From Burhinus oedicnemus (lineage: Eukaryota; Chordata; Aves; Charadriiformes; Burhinidae): a stretch of DNA of 64,000 bases. The DNA is taken from the NCBI GenBank assembly GCA_008921705.1, contig VFFE01007072.1:1231090-1295089 (forward strand), written 5' to 3'. The notes under the pieces are model-generated. The model ran no database searches and was not told the DNA's origin. It saw only the letters and a list, made by a program, of their open reading frames with translations. The position numbers and the translations under genes are program-made. Positions 39,101-54,100 of this stretch are shown piece by piece (position 1 is the first letter of the stretch; each line of letters opens with the position of its first letter).

Positions 39101-42100
39101 GACCTCCCTGTGTTTTATGTCCCCATATGAACTTAATTTGTAGCTGAGCAATGACAGCAGTTACCTTTTATGAAAAAAAAAAAAAACAAAACAAAAAAAA
39201 CAACAAAAAAAAACCAACCAAAAAACCAAAACCCCTTAGTGGCTAAAGCATCTGCCAGAGAAGTAAAAACGTAAGTCCTAGGCCCTAAGGGAGTATGAGC
39301 CTACAGTTTCCACACCCCCAGACAGCACCAAGGCACCAGCCTCAGCAGGATACTCAGAGCAGGAACATCTACCAGCCCTTCTCTTAAACAGGGCCACTAA
39401 ATTGCCAGGTCACCAGGAAAGCAGATGAGGTCGCCTGTCAGCGTAGCTCAGGACCTAGGGTACTCAGGACGGAACCAATGTTCCAGATCCTGCTGCTACG
39501 GTCTAATTCTGTTTTACATTAGGCAACCACTGGATAAAAACAGAAAAACAAGCGAGAGGGTAATTACTCTGAATCCTACTTCTAAGGCCAAATACTTCAC
39601 TTATAAACATTGCAGTACTGCAACCCTAAAACCTTGTTTTGGATGTGTACCGAAGATCTCTCAAAATGCTTGTTACATAGCCGCATTACCTCAGCTTAGC
39701 TCCACTGGCACATTCTGGAACTAAAGAAATGTGGTTAAAATATTTTGAGAAAATGAGACTAACCACTGAATTTCTTTGCTAGTGACAGTTAAGCAAAGAT
39801 GGTGGAAGTTCATCAATGAAGTTCAGCTTGCCTTAAGGTTTTTAAGAAATACTATTCTTTGAGAAGTAATTTAGCCAAGTATTTTATGAAAAAGATACGA
39901 GAAGTAGTAAAAGAAAAGAAGTGCTTGAGATTAAACCATTTTACTCGTGAATGCAATCTTTTCAACTTTGAAAAGCCTTTCTAAGCATCTTTGAGGCTTG
40001 CATGTTCTTTACTGATGTTAAGTTATAAATCATTAAGATTAGAGATTTTTTTTTTTTAACCTGAATAGTCCTGCTGGTTTTTTTTAAAGTTAATCTTCAA
40101 AATTATTGTTTTTTAAATGAAAACTGTGGCAAAATAAGTTTTACCTAATTGCTTATGGGGTTCTATATCAGCTTTATGTTATTTTATTCATTAGCTTTTC
40201 ACTTTTATAAGCATGAGACATACTTGCCTTAGATATGTATGAAAATACACATGTACACAGTTATCTAGAAATATACTGGAAGCTGAAGAAATGTTCTTAT
40301 GCACCCTTTACACACCTCCTTGTATTCCGTTAACTTTTAACATTTATCAGCATTGTATGTATGAGAATAAGCAGTAGCAAAAAAAACCCCACAACTGAAA
40401 TAGCTGAAAAATTCATACTATCTTTTTGCCAATAAATTTACTCATACCTGGTGTGGATGGTCTCTCCAGCATATTCAAATGATGGTAAATAAAGGCTTGA
40501 CTGTCATGAACCGTGTCCATATCAATTTCCTCCTCTTCTTGAGAGTTTGAGAACTAAGATATCAGGAAAAAAAATAAGCAGATGCTAATAATTCATAGGA
40601 ATATCACTAAACAGAACTTAAAATATTTTATTTTTGAGGTAAATTGGGGGTGAGAGGGAAAGGAATTGATATCTACCACTGCAAAGGAATAAAAATTCAA
40701 TAAAATTAAAAAGGGTCAGTGTCGTGCCTTCTTTCTAATTTACCGTGAAGCTGTGAGAACAAGAGCATTAGCTGTCAACTTTATTTCTTGCCAGCCAATA
40801 AAGAAATTGATGGGAAATGATTTTGCCAAAGTAAGCTAACAACTACTGTCCACATATACACAACATGTCTTTTGTTTGAACGCAGCTTTAAGGGAAGCCA
40901 GCAGAAGCCACTGCTGTTATTCTCAATACCCTACATACTGTGCAAGTTGAATTTCCATTTCTTACTCTGATTTTGAGTTTGACTTTACTGTCTTCATTCT
41001 TCTCTAGTATTTGCCCTGGCTCCAATGGAGACCCGAGTGGCATATCAGCCTTCCTCTTCACCCCCTGCTGATGACCAGAAATGCTGGATGCTGTTTCCTT
41101 AATAAGATGATCATCCTCCTGAAGCGGCATTAAAAGACCAAAATTAGAAGATAGCAAGAGCCATGTTTCAGCTTAAAAGAGACCTGATAGCTGAAAACAC
41201 TTCTGAGAAAAGTGGGTGATTTGAACAAAGTTCTCCCTGTAGTTCTGGCAAAAAGTATTTTCTTAAACCCTGTATGGATTTGTGCCAACCTCTCCTACAA
41301 ACATAGTTTCTCTTTACTTCTGTCCCTGCTCCCTCTGCATATCTAGCATTGGCATCTTTTCTGTCCCTTCTCACAATCATGGTACTGTTGGTGTGCAACA
41401 ACATTTGCTGCCTCTGAATAGCCTTTCTATAAATCTGTGCCTCGCAGACTCTCCTCAGTCCAAATCTCAGCTGAAACAGTATGATAGCCTCTGATCTACA
41501 CAGGGGATTTAGCTAAATCTTCTTTTAGTTAGCTTTAAAAGCTAATGCTTACTTTGTTGAATACAAATTGTAACAAGCACTTATAACTTGGTTTGGGTTT
41601 TTTTTTCGATTTCACAACAATATTTACTAAAAAGAGTTAAACTGTTTTGTAAATTACTGCTTAGATTACCAACAAAAACAGTGTCAAAGGAATATAAAAA
41701 TAGCAGGAGAGTCTAAGTTACATATGTAGTCATTAAAACAGGAGACAGGTGTTCCAAGAAGTCCAATACACAAAATATAGAAGGAAAAATAAAGTACCCA
41801 CAGAAGCCAACATAATTAAAAGCCCACTGAAAACGAGACAAAAGCTGTATCATAGACTCTCAAGAGCATATGCTGCTCTACCAAACTGCTCTTCCTCTGT
41901 CCTACAAAGGGCACTCTAGCCCCACAAACTCTTGCCCTGAGCAATTCAAATTATGAAGTGGGTAATTTTTACCATCCTCAGCAAATTCAGTGTCACAAGT
42001 CTATCAGTATTGATTTTAACATGCTTATGCTCTCAGAATATACAGTCTGCTTTAAAGAATCTAGTTAATCTGATATATTCTATCACCTGTTCACTCTTTT

Positions 42101-45100
42101 TTTCCCCTCAAATATGTATTTCCCTTTTTTCATCTCTATTATTTAACCCAACATCCTGCTGTTGTGAAACACTTTTGGATAAACTTAGGCTGATGCGAAA
42201 GGCAGCCTTTGTTTTCCATTACTGGTTTGTTTTTTTCAACAGGAAAATCAGTTCCCTGAATTTTGGGCGAGTTACAGTGAAAATGGTAACCCTCACAAAG
42301 TAAGGGGTAGGAGAATGGAGATGAGGCATAGGAGAAGATACAAGGGATGAAGTGTGTATTGAGGCTTATACTAATGCTGTATTTTCAGACTAGGGTAAGC
42401 CAGTACTGCTGCTAAAAGCAGCAGCCTCTTCCCCCTTCCTTACACATATCTGTCCTGGGCTGCCACAAGCACTTGTATAACTACATGATTAACTGGACCA
42501 GGAAACTGATATAAAAAAGGTATTTTTCAATCAGATCCTCCCCTGATCCAGCTCACTATGCAGCAGTAACAACTGTGCTAGCATAAGGGAGAGGACAGTA
42601 TAGGAAAAAGAAGAGTTAAGAGGAAATTTTTTGATTAAAAAAGTCTGGCTGCCAGAAAGTTTGGATGTTCACTGAACTGCAGCCTAAAAATCTGCAAACA
42701 AAATGCCTCCTGCTATTTAATTCTGATGTCTATGTGCAGCAAATTAGGACTTACTACACGTTCTGTAAATATGAAGGATAGCTCTAATGATACTGACTCC
42801 ATCATGACTTTCTCCCCCTACTGGAAATAGCCTGCAAGGTACTGTGATAATTTGCACTCTCAGTATACTTCTAAATAAAAACGATTTAGGAATTAACTAT
42901 GGGATTGATAAAGTAACAGTAAACCATCTAATTTAAAAGGGTGTAAAGAGTGCCAAACATGCTAATGACATGTTCACATTCTCTTTCAAGATTTTCTTCT
43001 AAGCAGTTTCAATCAAATGTAGTTTTTGAAACTGTCAAGGACATTACTCATAATTTCCATGTCTTGAAATTTTTCCCTCATAATTAACTTGGTCCAACAA
43101 AAAGACTTAGTCTTGCAGCAGTGGCCGTTAGCCTTAAGAAAAGTATGATTTAAATAGCTGGTAAGCTTTCTAACTGCACAATGGATTATGTGTTAGGACT
43201 GAAGCCTCCAAAGCCAGAAAGATACCAAACTTAATGTGTGTGATTTTTCAGAAGTTGTTACAAATCCTTCAGAGCACAGTGCTAAGTAGTCAGATTCAAG
43301 TGTTCAATGAAGATGTGTTAAAGTTCCAACTTTCATATCTCTTAAAGTTGTTTAAAAAGAGGTGTATCTATGTATTTTAAAATGTAATATGTTTACTGAT
43401 AAAAGGTTTTGTTTTGGAAAATTGCATTATTTTTCTATAAGCAATATTCTTAGTCCAATAAAAAAAAAAGCTTTAATCACAGCATCAAACATTTCTGTGA
43501 ATCACTTCATGTCTCATAAGCAATACAGAAAAAGTAGTTTTATAAAGAACAGAAATGATGAGACTAGAAAAAACAAGTAAAAAATTTGCATACGCTATGT
43601 TAAACAGTTAAAAAAAGTCAAAAAAGTTATGGTATATGCCAGTTTTTCAAGTGGAAGGAATAAAGAGTGACAAGGTATAAAGGTAGCTTAGGTAAAGCAC
43701 GAGAAGCTTGAAAACAATACAAAATTAAATCAGCAACCCACGCAAGGACTCAGAGCCAGCTAAATGGGATGTATGCAGATGGTTTGTGCTTACGGTGTTC
43801 TGAAATCCTACTGACTGTCCGTGATTGTTAGTACTATTCACAGGTTCCTGATTATTTGCAACTGATTCAGGGATAATCGTTGGATTAAGTACAGCCTTCT
43901 TTTCCTTCAGATTAAGAACAAGTCCAAGCTCTGGTAATGGTAAACAAGAAGGTCTGCTGAGGCCAAAAAGTGTGAAATAGAGGTCCACAGCACCACATCG
44001 TAATCTCCAGTCATGTGAAGTTCCTAAAGTCCAAAAGAGATTATTGTTAATACAGAGACACAATCTTCTCCTCCCCCACAAATAAAACAGCTTAAGTGAT
44101 CTGGATCCACCATAGTATGACATTTTCTGTGCTTAAGATAGACTTCCTTCATTATTCCTACCTCTTACTGACTCAAACTCACCTGCCACATCCAGTTTAA
44201 AAGGAAGGCTTTAAGTTGTTTGGGTTGTAAGCTGGACATGTTTAATAGAACAAAACTGGAAACTAAATGCTATAATAACATAATGAAAAATAAAAGGAAA
44301 ATAATCACACCCATATGCTTTTATTTTTAAAGTTTCACGTTAATTTTACTATCTGACAATTAAACAGAACATTTTGTTACCAAACTGGCTTCCCATATCA
44401 ATGGATTTGGTCACACTTGCCTATGTATTCTCTGAAATACAGTAGGAGCCTTAAGCATGACTGAGATCTGTATCCTCTGGAAACCGCACTCATAGAGAAC
44501 ACAAACCAGCAACGCATAAACATGCTTTTTGATGTCACTATGTCACATACTTCACTGGACACTCAATACTTTCATTTGTATTCATACTAAGATTCGTGTT
44601 CTTACTGCACAAAGCAATGCTTCATTGATTTTATTTTTCACTGCAAACTGTGTGCTGCTTTTATATCTTCATACACAAATGGTCAAAGCACGTTTGGCAC
44701 CAATCACAACAGAAGGACATCTAACATCTGGTGCAACACTGCAAATACAGTGATTCTGGTGTTAACTCAGCCCAGCTCTTGACTGATTGCAAGTTTATTG
44801 AACATATTGTTCCACAGCAGGAATAGAACTATATCTGGTAAACAAGACACAGATGTGCCAACTGCCATGTCAATGTGGCTGTGCAAGACTTAGCACAAAA
44901 TCAAATTGCAAGATCTGTCTCTGTAAATACTAAGTTTCATTGGACTAAATAGTGTTTTGAGTAACCTTAGCTGTACATACACTTACCTAGTTACAAGTGA
45001 AAGGGATAGGAATATTAATCTGGACATTTCTAACATTAAAATATCATCCAGAGAACGACACATTCACAAATAGTAATTTCAAAACTATTCTAATATTTTA

Positions 45101-48100
45101 ACAATAAATAATTTACTCAACTTCTTAAACTAGTACATCTTAAAATGATATGATGAATTTCCATTTAGTATCTCTCTCTCCTTTTCCAGTGGAACAGCTA
45201 AGCTTAGATACAATTGGTTGCTGAATTTCTCTGCAATCTTTGGAACTTGTGAGCATTATCAATTTAATGCAGATTAACGCAGAAGAAAAGAAGAAGATTA
45301 CATTTATCAATCAGAGTCTGTTTTCTATTGCATGTGCTTATGGTAAAAGAAAGCAATTCATGATTCTCAAATCATGCAGCTTTAAACCTGGCTATTAACT
45401 TGTCTCACATTAACAAACACTTTTTCAAGGCACCCTGGAATGCTACAGTTATCCCTTACAGAAAATAAATGGAAACATTATGTCATCTTGATGTATAGAA
45501 ATTTAAGTACTTAAAGCCCCATGAATCACCATAAAAATGTATACCCTATTTGTTACTTGCAAAAAGAGGTAATGGTTGTAAGTAACACTGCACACACTCT
45601 TCTCTCAAGAAAAAGGAAAAACAAACTCTCTGATGGGAACATCAAAATTGTTTATTTTCTGTGCCTGACACTTGGCAAATCCTACGAAACTGAACTATTA
45701 GCAGTCTCCCCACTTCAGCCCCTGGAGTGTAGCTGTAAACTTTTAAACGCTAAAAATAATGATACACAGAGAACAGACAGCCTTCAATGACCTAAAAAAG
45801 CTATATAAACGTTTATACGTAATCAATGTAGTAACGTGCCAGATGTTATAGGGCAGTTTGTCAGGACTGGATAAAACTGCTTCAGTAATGAAAAACAGGT
45901 CAATGATAAAGATGCAAGCCCTTCTCTCATTAGGGTCTTTCCTAATCACAGAAGGCAAATTGAGTCTTAGGTTTATAGTATAGTTCTAAAAATTTCATTT
46001 AAATTATCTATACAAATGTCTCATATTCTCTCAGAGTTTAATAAAAGAGGACAAAGAGAGACTATCTAATCTAAAGCAAACTATAAAGAAAAAGGTAACA
46101 CAGACACCATCATTTGAGGAAACAATTGCTTTGAATCTCTGGGTCAAAGAATCATTCTATGCCGAAGTACATCAAAGCACACTACAGTAGTAGACAAAAT
46201 AATGGAAACCAAGGTTTGGTACCCTGTGTGAGAAAGTTCTGGAGGTATGTGCATGGCATTGAACTTCTGAGACTGAATTTTCAATTTCTAACTATTGAAA
46301 CTAAGACAGCTCTTGGCATATTCTGAAGCAAGTCTTTAACACGTATTTCAGAAAAACTTATAATAAAAAACCCCACAAACAACCAAACAACAAAACCCAA
46401 AAAACAACCTGAATTCATCAGTTTCCAAAGCTGATCTACCAAAGCTTCATTACATAAAGGGGACTCCATGTTCTTCGTAAAAGGCGGATTCTTAGTCAGC
46501 ATATCCAGAATCTTATGCCTGAAAAATAAACAGAAAAGATCATCTTTATTAAATCTAAGTGAATACACTAAGAATACATAGACTGTTCAGTTTGCAATAT
46601 TCTTACAAACTTATTAAAATACAGGATTTTTTCCAATATTTTAATCAACATTTTATGCTTTTAGCTCTTCCTTCAGTTCACAATATGTGTAGACACAGAT
46701 TTACCATCAGCAATATAACTTCAAGATAAAAAGTAAGCTGCAGAGCAGCAGGATGTTATTAGGCATAATTTTTAACAGTTAGGTACAAAATTGTAAGCTA
46801 CATTATGCTCTTCTGTTTAGTAACAATCTTTTTTTGCACACTAATTTGGTACTTACAAAGAAGGAGCACCATTGGCAAATAAAATCCTTAAATAGTGACA
46901 CCAAAGAATTTTTAAATAACTTTAAATGTTTATGAGTGACACAAAATGACAGGACCAAAACCAGTGACTTGCACATCCTTCTGGAAAGGAACACTGTCAC
47001 CTCTTAGGTTACACTGGTGTATAAAACTTCTGCACTTACCATGTTTGCTTACAATATTTACACACTGAGCTGAAAGTAGATACATTTCTTCCCACTTTAT
47101 TTCTTTAAACTTGGCCTTGAAAACATTTTATGAATGAGAATAATTATTTGTTCCATTACTTATTATTTTAACTATTTTCCCTGCGTAGCCAGCCTGCCCC
47201 TTGCTGTCTTGCACATCTGGGACAAGAAAACTCTTACAGATTTTTTTTTTTTTCTTTTCTTTTAGAAGAGGTTTACATATAGCACTCAATACAAAATTTA
47301 AACTCCTCTTTAAAAAGATACAAATCAAATAAAATCTTCTTCCCAGACTGAAGATAAACCTCCTCTAGTGAGTCTAACCATATCTACTTTCATTAACAAG
47401 AAAGACAGAAATAAAACAGAGAACAATCTTTCAGCTATGATCTTTCTAAGAAATCACCTGTAGAGACTAAAAGTAATATTATTAATCTTTGAAACTCAGT
47501 ATTTTAATGGTGGCCATAAGAAGTAAGTGTTAGGGGAAACCAACAATTATGAGCCTCAATGTTCAAGGGTTTATAATGAATGTGCTAAAATATCCAATCA
47601 CTCATGGGTGAAACAAAGTTGAAACAGGCAATACTAGAAATTACACCATATTTTCATGTTATCCTTTCACCCCATCTACAGTCTAACAATTGCTTTACAC
47701 TCCTTGCTGGCAAAACATCGTGTGCACTATGTCTCAACCTTTGTCTTTTATAAATATCACAAAGACTTTTTGCCATATGCAACATCAGATTTATATACTT
47801 TATTTATGACCAGGAAATGACCTCTAATTTCATACTTCTGCTACAGGGGTATAACATAAAAGACAAAAATAATATAATGGAGAATAAGAACAGAGTATAT
47901 TAATTTTTGAGATGTGAAGTCGAAACATCAAAATATGTTTCAATTTATACAAAATAACAAGCAGAAAAAAACAGTTTTGTGAAGAAGTATTAAGCCGTTA
48001 AGCATTTGATCTATTCTAGCAATTCCAAGCCAAGAATTTACTCAGTTCCAGCATTAGTAAAAATATTGGCTCTCTTAACTCACTAACCTTATGTAGGGTA

Positions 48101-51100
48101 CAGGATCATTCTGAACCATAGTGAGCAGCCACTGTAGTTCTTCATAGCTCCTATCAACTGCGAAGAAAAATAAAATAAAATGCCTATAAATACACATAAA
48201 CTGGAAGGATTTTCATCAAGACAATTACAAGTTCCTGAATCAGCTAGAATCACTCCAACTAGAGGAATTTCATTAATTACATTGCAAATTCAAAGTAAAA
48301 GATGGTTTACTTTACACTGAAATAGAAACACGCACAGAACTCCTTCGTGCCTCAATTGTTCAATAACCACCAACTTGACTATTAGCAGGTAACTCTGTCA
48401 GTTGTGAGCATTGATTGGGAAGATCACAGAGTAAATGAACACCTTGATATTGTGTGCTTCCTAAAATGAACGTATTCAAAAATCCTTTCAACAATCACAA
48501 TTATAATATTTTCTATAGGGAATAGAGAATATACAATTCTCATACACAGCAACCTGTAAAAGATTATGATCTATAAATAGGATAGAAAGAGGAAGACTAC
48601 AGGAACCGCAAGCATACTCCTCTCAGTAGCCTTCCTTAGTTTTTTTAGTCAGTATACTTTGCAATTAAAATGTGTTTTGAAACTTATCAGCACGTGCTTC
48701 TAGAAAATTGCTGCCTGACATTGTTGGAAACAAAACTAGCTTGTTAGTTTAAAATTTAAATTACATTAACAAAATTCCTTTGATTGTCAGAATAACATTG
48801 CAAAACAGGAAACAACACAGGATCTCATCACCACTGATTACACAAAAAATCAAAGAATTTTTATGTAATCTTTTTCTCAGGCGCATAATTGTAAGATTTT
48901 ACAGCAGTATTCTCATTTCCTCAAAACAATAAAGAGCTTGCTTAGGTTTTGCTTTACTTCAGAATTTGGGGTGCATTAATCATTCCTGTATGGACAGCTC
49001 CAAAAACAGTTCTGTTGCTTTCCATTTTGTGGTCCCAGCAATGTATTTCTTTCTTCCCCTGTACAGCCTACTGTATTTTCAGTTCTAAATACCTCAGTTC
49101 AACTTTCCTTCCTATCTCAGTCAGTTTTCAGTCAACAATTTTTAAATACAACATTTTTTGTCCAATCAATTCTAATACCTGTTATTCCCTTGTTATTTCA
49201 CTAGGGTAAATTGCTTTTAAATGAACAGGCAATTATTTACATTATATTATGAGAATTAGCACGACAGTTCTAATAGAAGTTTGTTAAATACTTTGGACAA
49301 CTAGAACATAATATCTCTTCCTCGGCTGGGAGGAGTCAGCCAAGCAATTAAAAACCACATTATAGTATTGCCTAGAAGACGGCTGAACAGTATTTTGCAA
49401 GCCACTTGCAAATCAGCTCTGCTTTTCCTGCAATCCAACCAGAACAGAACTGGCTATACTGGTGAGGCATTAATCTGGTCTGATAAGCCCTGTTTAGAGG
49501 CAGAATGTATCAGCTCACGTTCTGCACCATTTAGACCATGGCTACACAGTTCTGGATGATGCCAGAACAAATCTGTATCCACACAGACCAGAACTGCAAT
49601 CCCAGATTTGCCTTAAGTCAGAGAAATCTTTGAAAAGCTATGCCTAGGACATACTTTTATGGGATTAGTGACTGCCTGTGCTCAACTCTATGCACAGCTG
49701 CTTTTCCTGGCAGCTACCTTGCTTGGGATAGAAGGCAGCTAGAACACTGCATACAAAAATTGTTTTGCATGGAAGAAAAATAATATTGTATAACCATACA
49801 GCAAAGACTCACAACATGGCAAACGTATTAAGTCACAATCATAAGCAAGCTGCAATTATTTCAACTGCTAACAAAAAGGATTTTAAAATGTTTTTTGATT
49901 AGAAAATGCGAAGTCTAGGAAATGAATCCTTTAGAGGCTGATAGTACTGGATAACAGAACCAAGAAACACCATACTTTTGTGGTAAAAAAAAAAAAAAAG
50001 TCTTTTTTGCTTGTTAAACCTATTTGTGCTTGAAATAAAGTAAGTCTTCCCTGCCATTTGCCTTACAGTGTAAACGAGGCCTACTAGACTTCCAAAACTT
50101 TGCTACTAGTGCATTTAACCTGCTCTTCAAATTTATATGGCAACTATGAAACATTCTGGGAAGCAATGACAAATTAAGCCTGACCTTGGGCAGAACAAAT
50201 CTTAGCCAGAAAAATCGTAGAATCATACAACAGCCCAGGTTGGAAGGGACCTCAAAAGATCATTTGGTCCAAGCTTTTGTGGGAAAGGGAGACTAGATGA
50301 GAATATCTAGCACTCTGACCAATTGCATCTGGAAAATCTCCAGCAATGGGGACTCCACCATGTCCCTGGGGAGGTTGTTCCAGTGAATAATTGCTCTCAC
50401 TGTAAAAAATTTATTTCTTACAACAAGATGAAACCTCTCCTGGTGCAACTGGTACCTGTTGCCCCTTATCCTCTCCATGGGGCTACTTGAGAAGAGAGAA
50501 CCTCCATCCTCTTTGTAGCTTCCCTTTAAGTACTGGAGTATTGCAATGAGGTCTCCCCAAGCCTTCTCTTCTCCAGGGACATAAGACCTAACTCCTTCAG
50601 TCTTCCCTCACAGGGCAGGTTCTCCAGCCCTCTGATCATCTTTGTGGCCCTCCTTTGGATCCTCTCCAGTCTGCCCACATCTTTCTTGAATTGTGGGGAC
50701 AAGAACTGGACACAGCACTCCAGGTGCGGTCTGACAAGTGCTGAGTAGAGTGGGATGATCACATCTCTCTCTCTGCTCGCAACACCCCTGCAGGTGCAGT
50801 CCAGGATCCGATTTGCCTTTGTTGCTGCAGGGGTGCACTGCTGACTCACGGTCAGCTTGTTGTCCACCAGGACCCCCAGGTCCCTTTCAGCAATGCTGAT
50901 CCTAGCCAGTGCTGGGCTTTTTGGTTATGTTGTCCCAGGTACAGGACCTTGCACTTGTCTTTGTTGAACTTCATACAGTTTTTGCTTGCCCACTCTTCCA
51001 GCCTGTCCAGGTCTCTCCATAAGGTGGCTCTTCCTTCTGACATGTCCACCTAACCACACAGTTCAGTGTCATCAGCGGCTGCTTTCAATGCTGTTGTCCA

Positions 51101-54100
51101 AATAATTTATGCAGATGTTCCCTGTGGGACCCCACTTGTGACAGGCTGCCAACCTGAATAAAAAACATTTCCTACCCATCTCACAGACCACTCATCCTGC
51201 CTGTATCTCGCCAGTTTGCCTAGGAGAAGGCTATGGGAAAATAAAGATGTGTAGATTTTCATTCTTCTGGAAGTCATAAAAACAAATGATTGCTTTTTGA
51301 AGTAAAAATCCTTTTGAGATTTTTTCAAATTATAAGAGATAGTGTATCAGTTCTCAATTACACCAGAGCATCTCTGAGGCCCTAAACTTTAAAATTTGTA
51401 AGATCAGATAATAATGAATATTTATTTAGAAGTTTGTTATTACCTCTTACAAATATGCAACTGCTTTGTTGTATACATATAACTATCAGAAGCTAACTTA
51501 AAAACGTTAATAAAGTCTGTTCACTTCAAGCCAGTTCAGATCAACCGTCCAAGTCCTTATATGCTGCCTCAAGCATTTTACAGAATTACCGTGTCTCAAA
51601 AAAAGCCTTACTATTAACAGCAAAGAAAACAACTTATTCAGTTCCATGGAGAAATGATTTCTTTTAAAGTAACTTGAAAAAGTCAGTGCTATTCCTACCC
51701 TGAGAGTTGATAGAAAAACATGGGAGTTCCACACTGCCCCAGAAAACACAGACTTTCCTTTTTATGGAAATTACAAAATCTGTCAGCTTCCTTTACAAGA
51801 ACTGTTAAAAAGCCAGCTTTGGCACAAGCAACAGGCATTTGATAGCTGCTGGTTTACATCCAGTATGAACTGGAAACCAGGTAACCAGGACCAATGAGAA
51901 TCAGACCACTTGGCAATAGACAGCCAATCATTTTGCCTTCCAAAGCCAGGTTTAGGGCTCTGCGAGACAAATGCTGGTAACTTCTGAAGGAGTCAGTTAG
52001 CACACTGAGCTTCCGGATTTACCCCTCCACCAAAAACTTACCAGTCTTATAACAGGAGCAGAAGCTAATGTGTTCAGTGCTGGAAGGTTGTATTTGAGAA
52101 ATGACACTGATGACCAGTTAGATAGTAGGCTGTGTTGTGAACTGTAGTGACTTTATAGCACACAGATATTTGCATCTGCTACCTCTGCATCAGAGAAAAA
52201 GCTGTTGGCAAGGGGCAAGGCAGTTAGGTACAGTAATACTCTAATCCATCATTTCCAGATCTCACAGTGAGCTCCCTCAAAAATTACGTCCAGCTCAATC
52301 ACTGATTTCCTCAAGTAATCTTTCCGCTACTTTTTACCATTCAAGTTTTACTTTCCTGTAGAGTATTTCGAGCAATTTACCCTATCTTGCTTATACAGCA
52401 ACCCATTTGATCAGCTGTTTTAAAGATGTACTATATTACTTCGCAGTACAAACACTTTCTTATCCAAGTCAGTTATTAACTATAAACACCACCCATAAAA
52501 GGTCAAGAATTTAATGAGAAAACATTATTGCTATCAGTTTGTCTTTCCAAAGGGTGGGATGAATTATTGAGATTATTCTAAAGGAAGCAGGCTGATGAGT
52601 AAGCTTTCCATTCTCCAGCAAATCTTTCCACTAACACTCTATGAAGGGAGGAACAAAGTGAGCAGCCTAAGAGAAGAAGAGAGATACACAGCACCAGTAG
52701 AGTTCTGAATTCTAGCTGGCTATCACTCACAGGGTCACCAAATGGTACATGTGCAGTGGGTTATAGATCCAGAATGCCTGGTTAATTAGACAACTGAGGA
52801 CTGAGCCTGAGAGTGACACTCAGCGCACAGCCTTCCTTGAAGTTATTAGTTTTTCTGTACGACAGTCTGGTTTCAGTCTGTAAGTCTACGTCCAAATTCT
52901 GCCAGATGCATTCACTCAAAGACTCCAATTGCCTTAAAACCTCCCATTGTCTATCTAGTTTGAGAAGTCTTTGGACAGAATGACAGCAGTAAGACCAAAG
53001 TAATAAAGCCCTTGTAAAAAAGAGAAAACAATTATTCATGCAAAAAGCAAAGGAAACTCTCTGTTACCCTGAAAACGAAAACATGAAATTTGAGGCAGAA
53101 TAATTAGAAGTCTAGAATCATCAATCTGCTCACAGAGGAAGAATTTGGCCAGTTTGATAGGGATAACCCTTCAAACACAAGAACTGTCACAAATCTGCTG
53201 AAGAGAGAAAGACTAACCCAAATAAATGAACAGGCCAATGTAGTACTAAATTAATTTAAAAAAATGCAAATCATTAACCTATAATTTCTAACTGCCTCTA
53301 GAAAATCTGTTAGGATTCAATTTCAACTTCAAATGGCATTTCAGAAAGCTACCCAGTATTTTTTTCAAGAACCTGCAACAGTCAACTAAGATAAAGACAA
53401 TATTAAAAGAATGGAAACATCTCATAAACATAAGCTACGTGTAAGGGATGGTAAAGCAGATTATTTTAAGGATTATTGGTTGATTCTAAGTTTCCAAAAT
53501 TCATAATGATAAGATGCATGCAAAAAGCAAAATAAAGAGATTAGCAAGAAGGTAAAGCAAAACCAAGAACTTTGACTAGCAATTATGGCTGAACTCAACT
53601 GAATCAAAATCACTGAAAACCAAGTGTTAAAAGGAACTACCAAAATCCCTTACCACCACTCATTGTGCTGTCTAGTCATTATTTCAAAACTTGGGTATCT
53701 GATTCAATTTGCAAGACACTGAGAAACAATGCTCACCACATCTTCATAAAACTTGCATTCTCTAGGACAAAGCATTAATAGAAATCTCAGATTCTTATCA
53801 ATACTTCTCGCATCACACAAGCTCTTCTTGTGGACACTACTTCGATCTAATATTAATGAAGTAAGTATTACATTTTTCTACTATATCACAAGTGTTACAA
53901 AGTGTCAAAATACTTGAAAAAAGTACCTTTTGTGTAATCAACAACAGCCTCCAATGCTGCTATTCGGACATCTATGAAGTGCCCATATTCTGCATATGAC
54001 TTGAAGAGAGCAGGATCACTTGGGACATGACCATTCTTCTGAAGCACTCGAATAGCTTTTAAACAGCTAGATGAGGTACAAAGAGGAAATCTACACTAGG

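Larger units (their letters stand above)
30186..40447 (-). other. TAF2: TAF2 last intron, 10.3 kb, the longest in the window
   Basis: Bounded by donor GTATGAG (high end) and acceptor TTTTTTTAG (low end). It holds A-rich simple tracts (35143-35175, 37706-37725, 39173-39234), a GGTT run near 31328-31345 and a short perfect palindrome at 32774-32796. A human TAF2 exon coding LSKYRPASSRSALIPQ... should lie in here. I could not find it on the minus strand. No other gene or large repeat is recognised. Confidence 0.8.
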
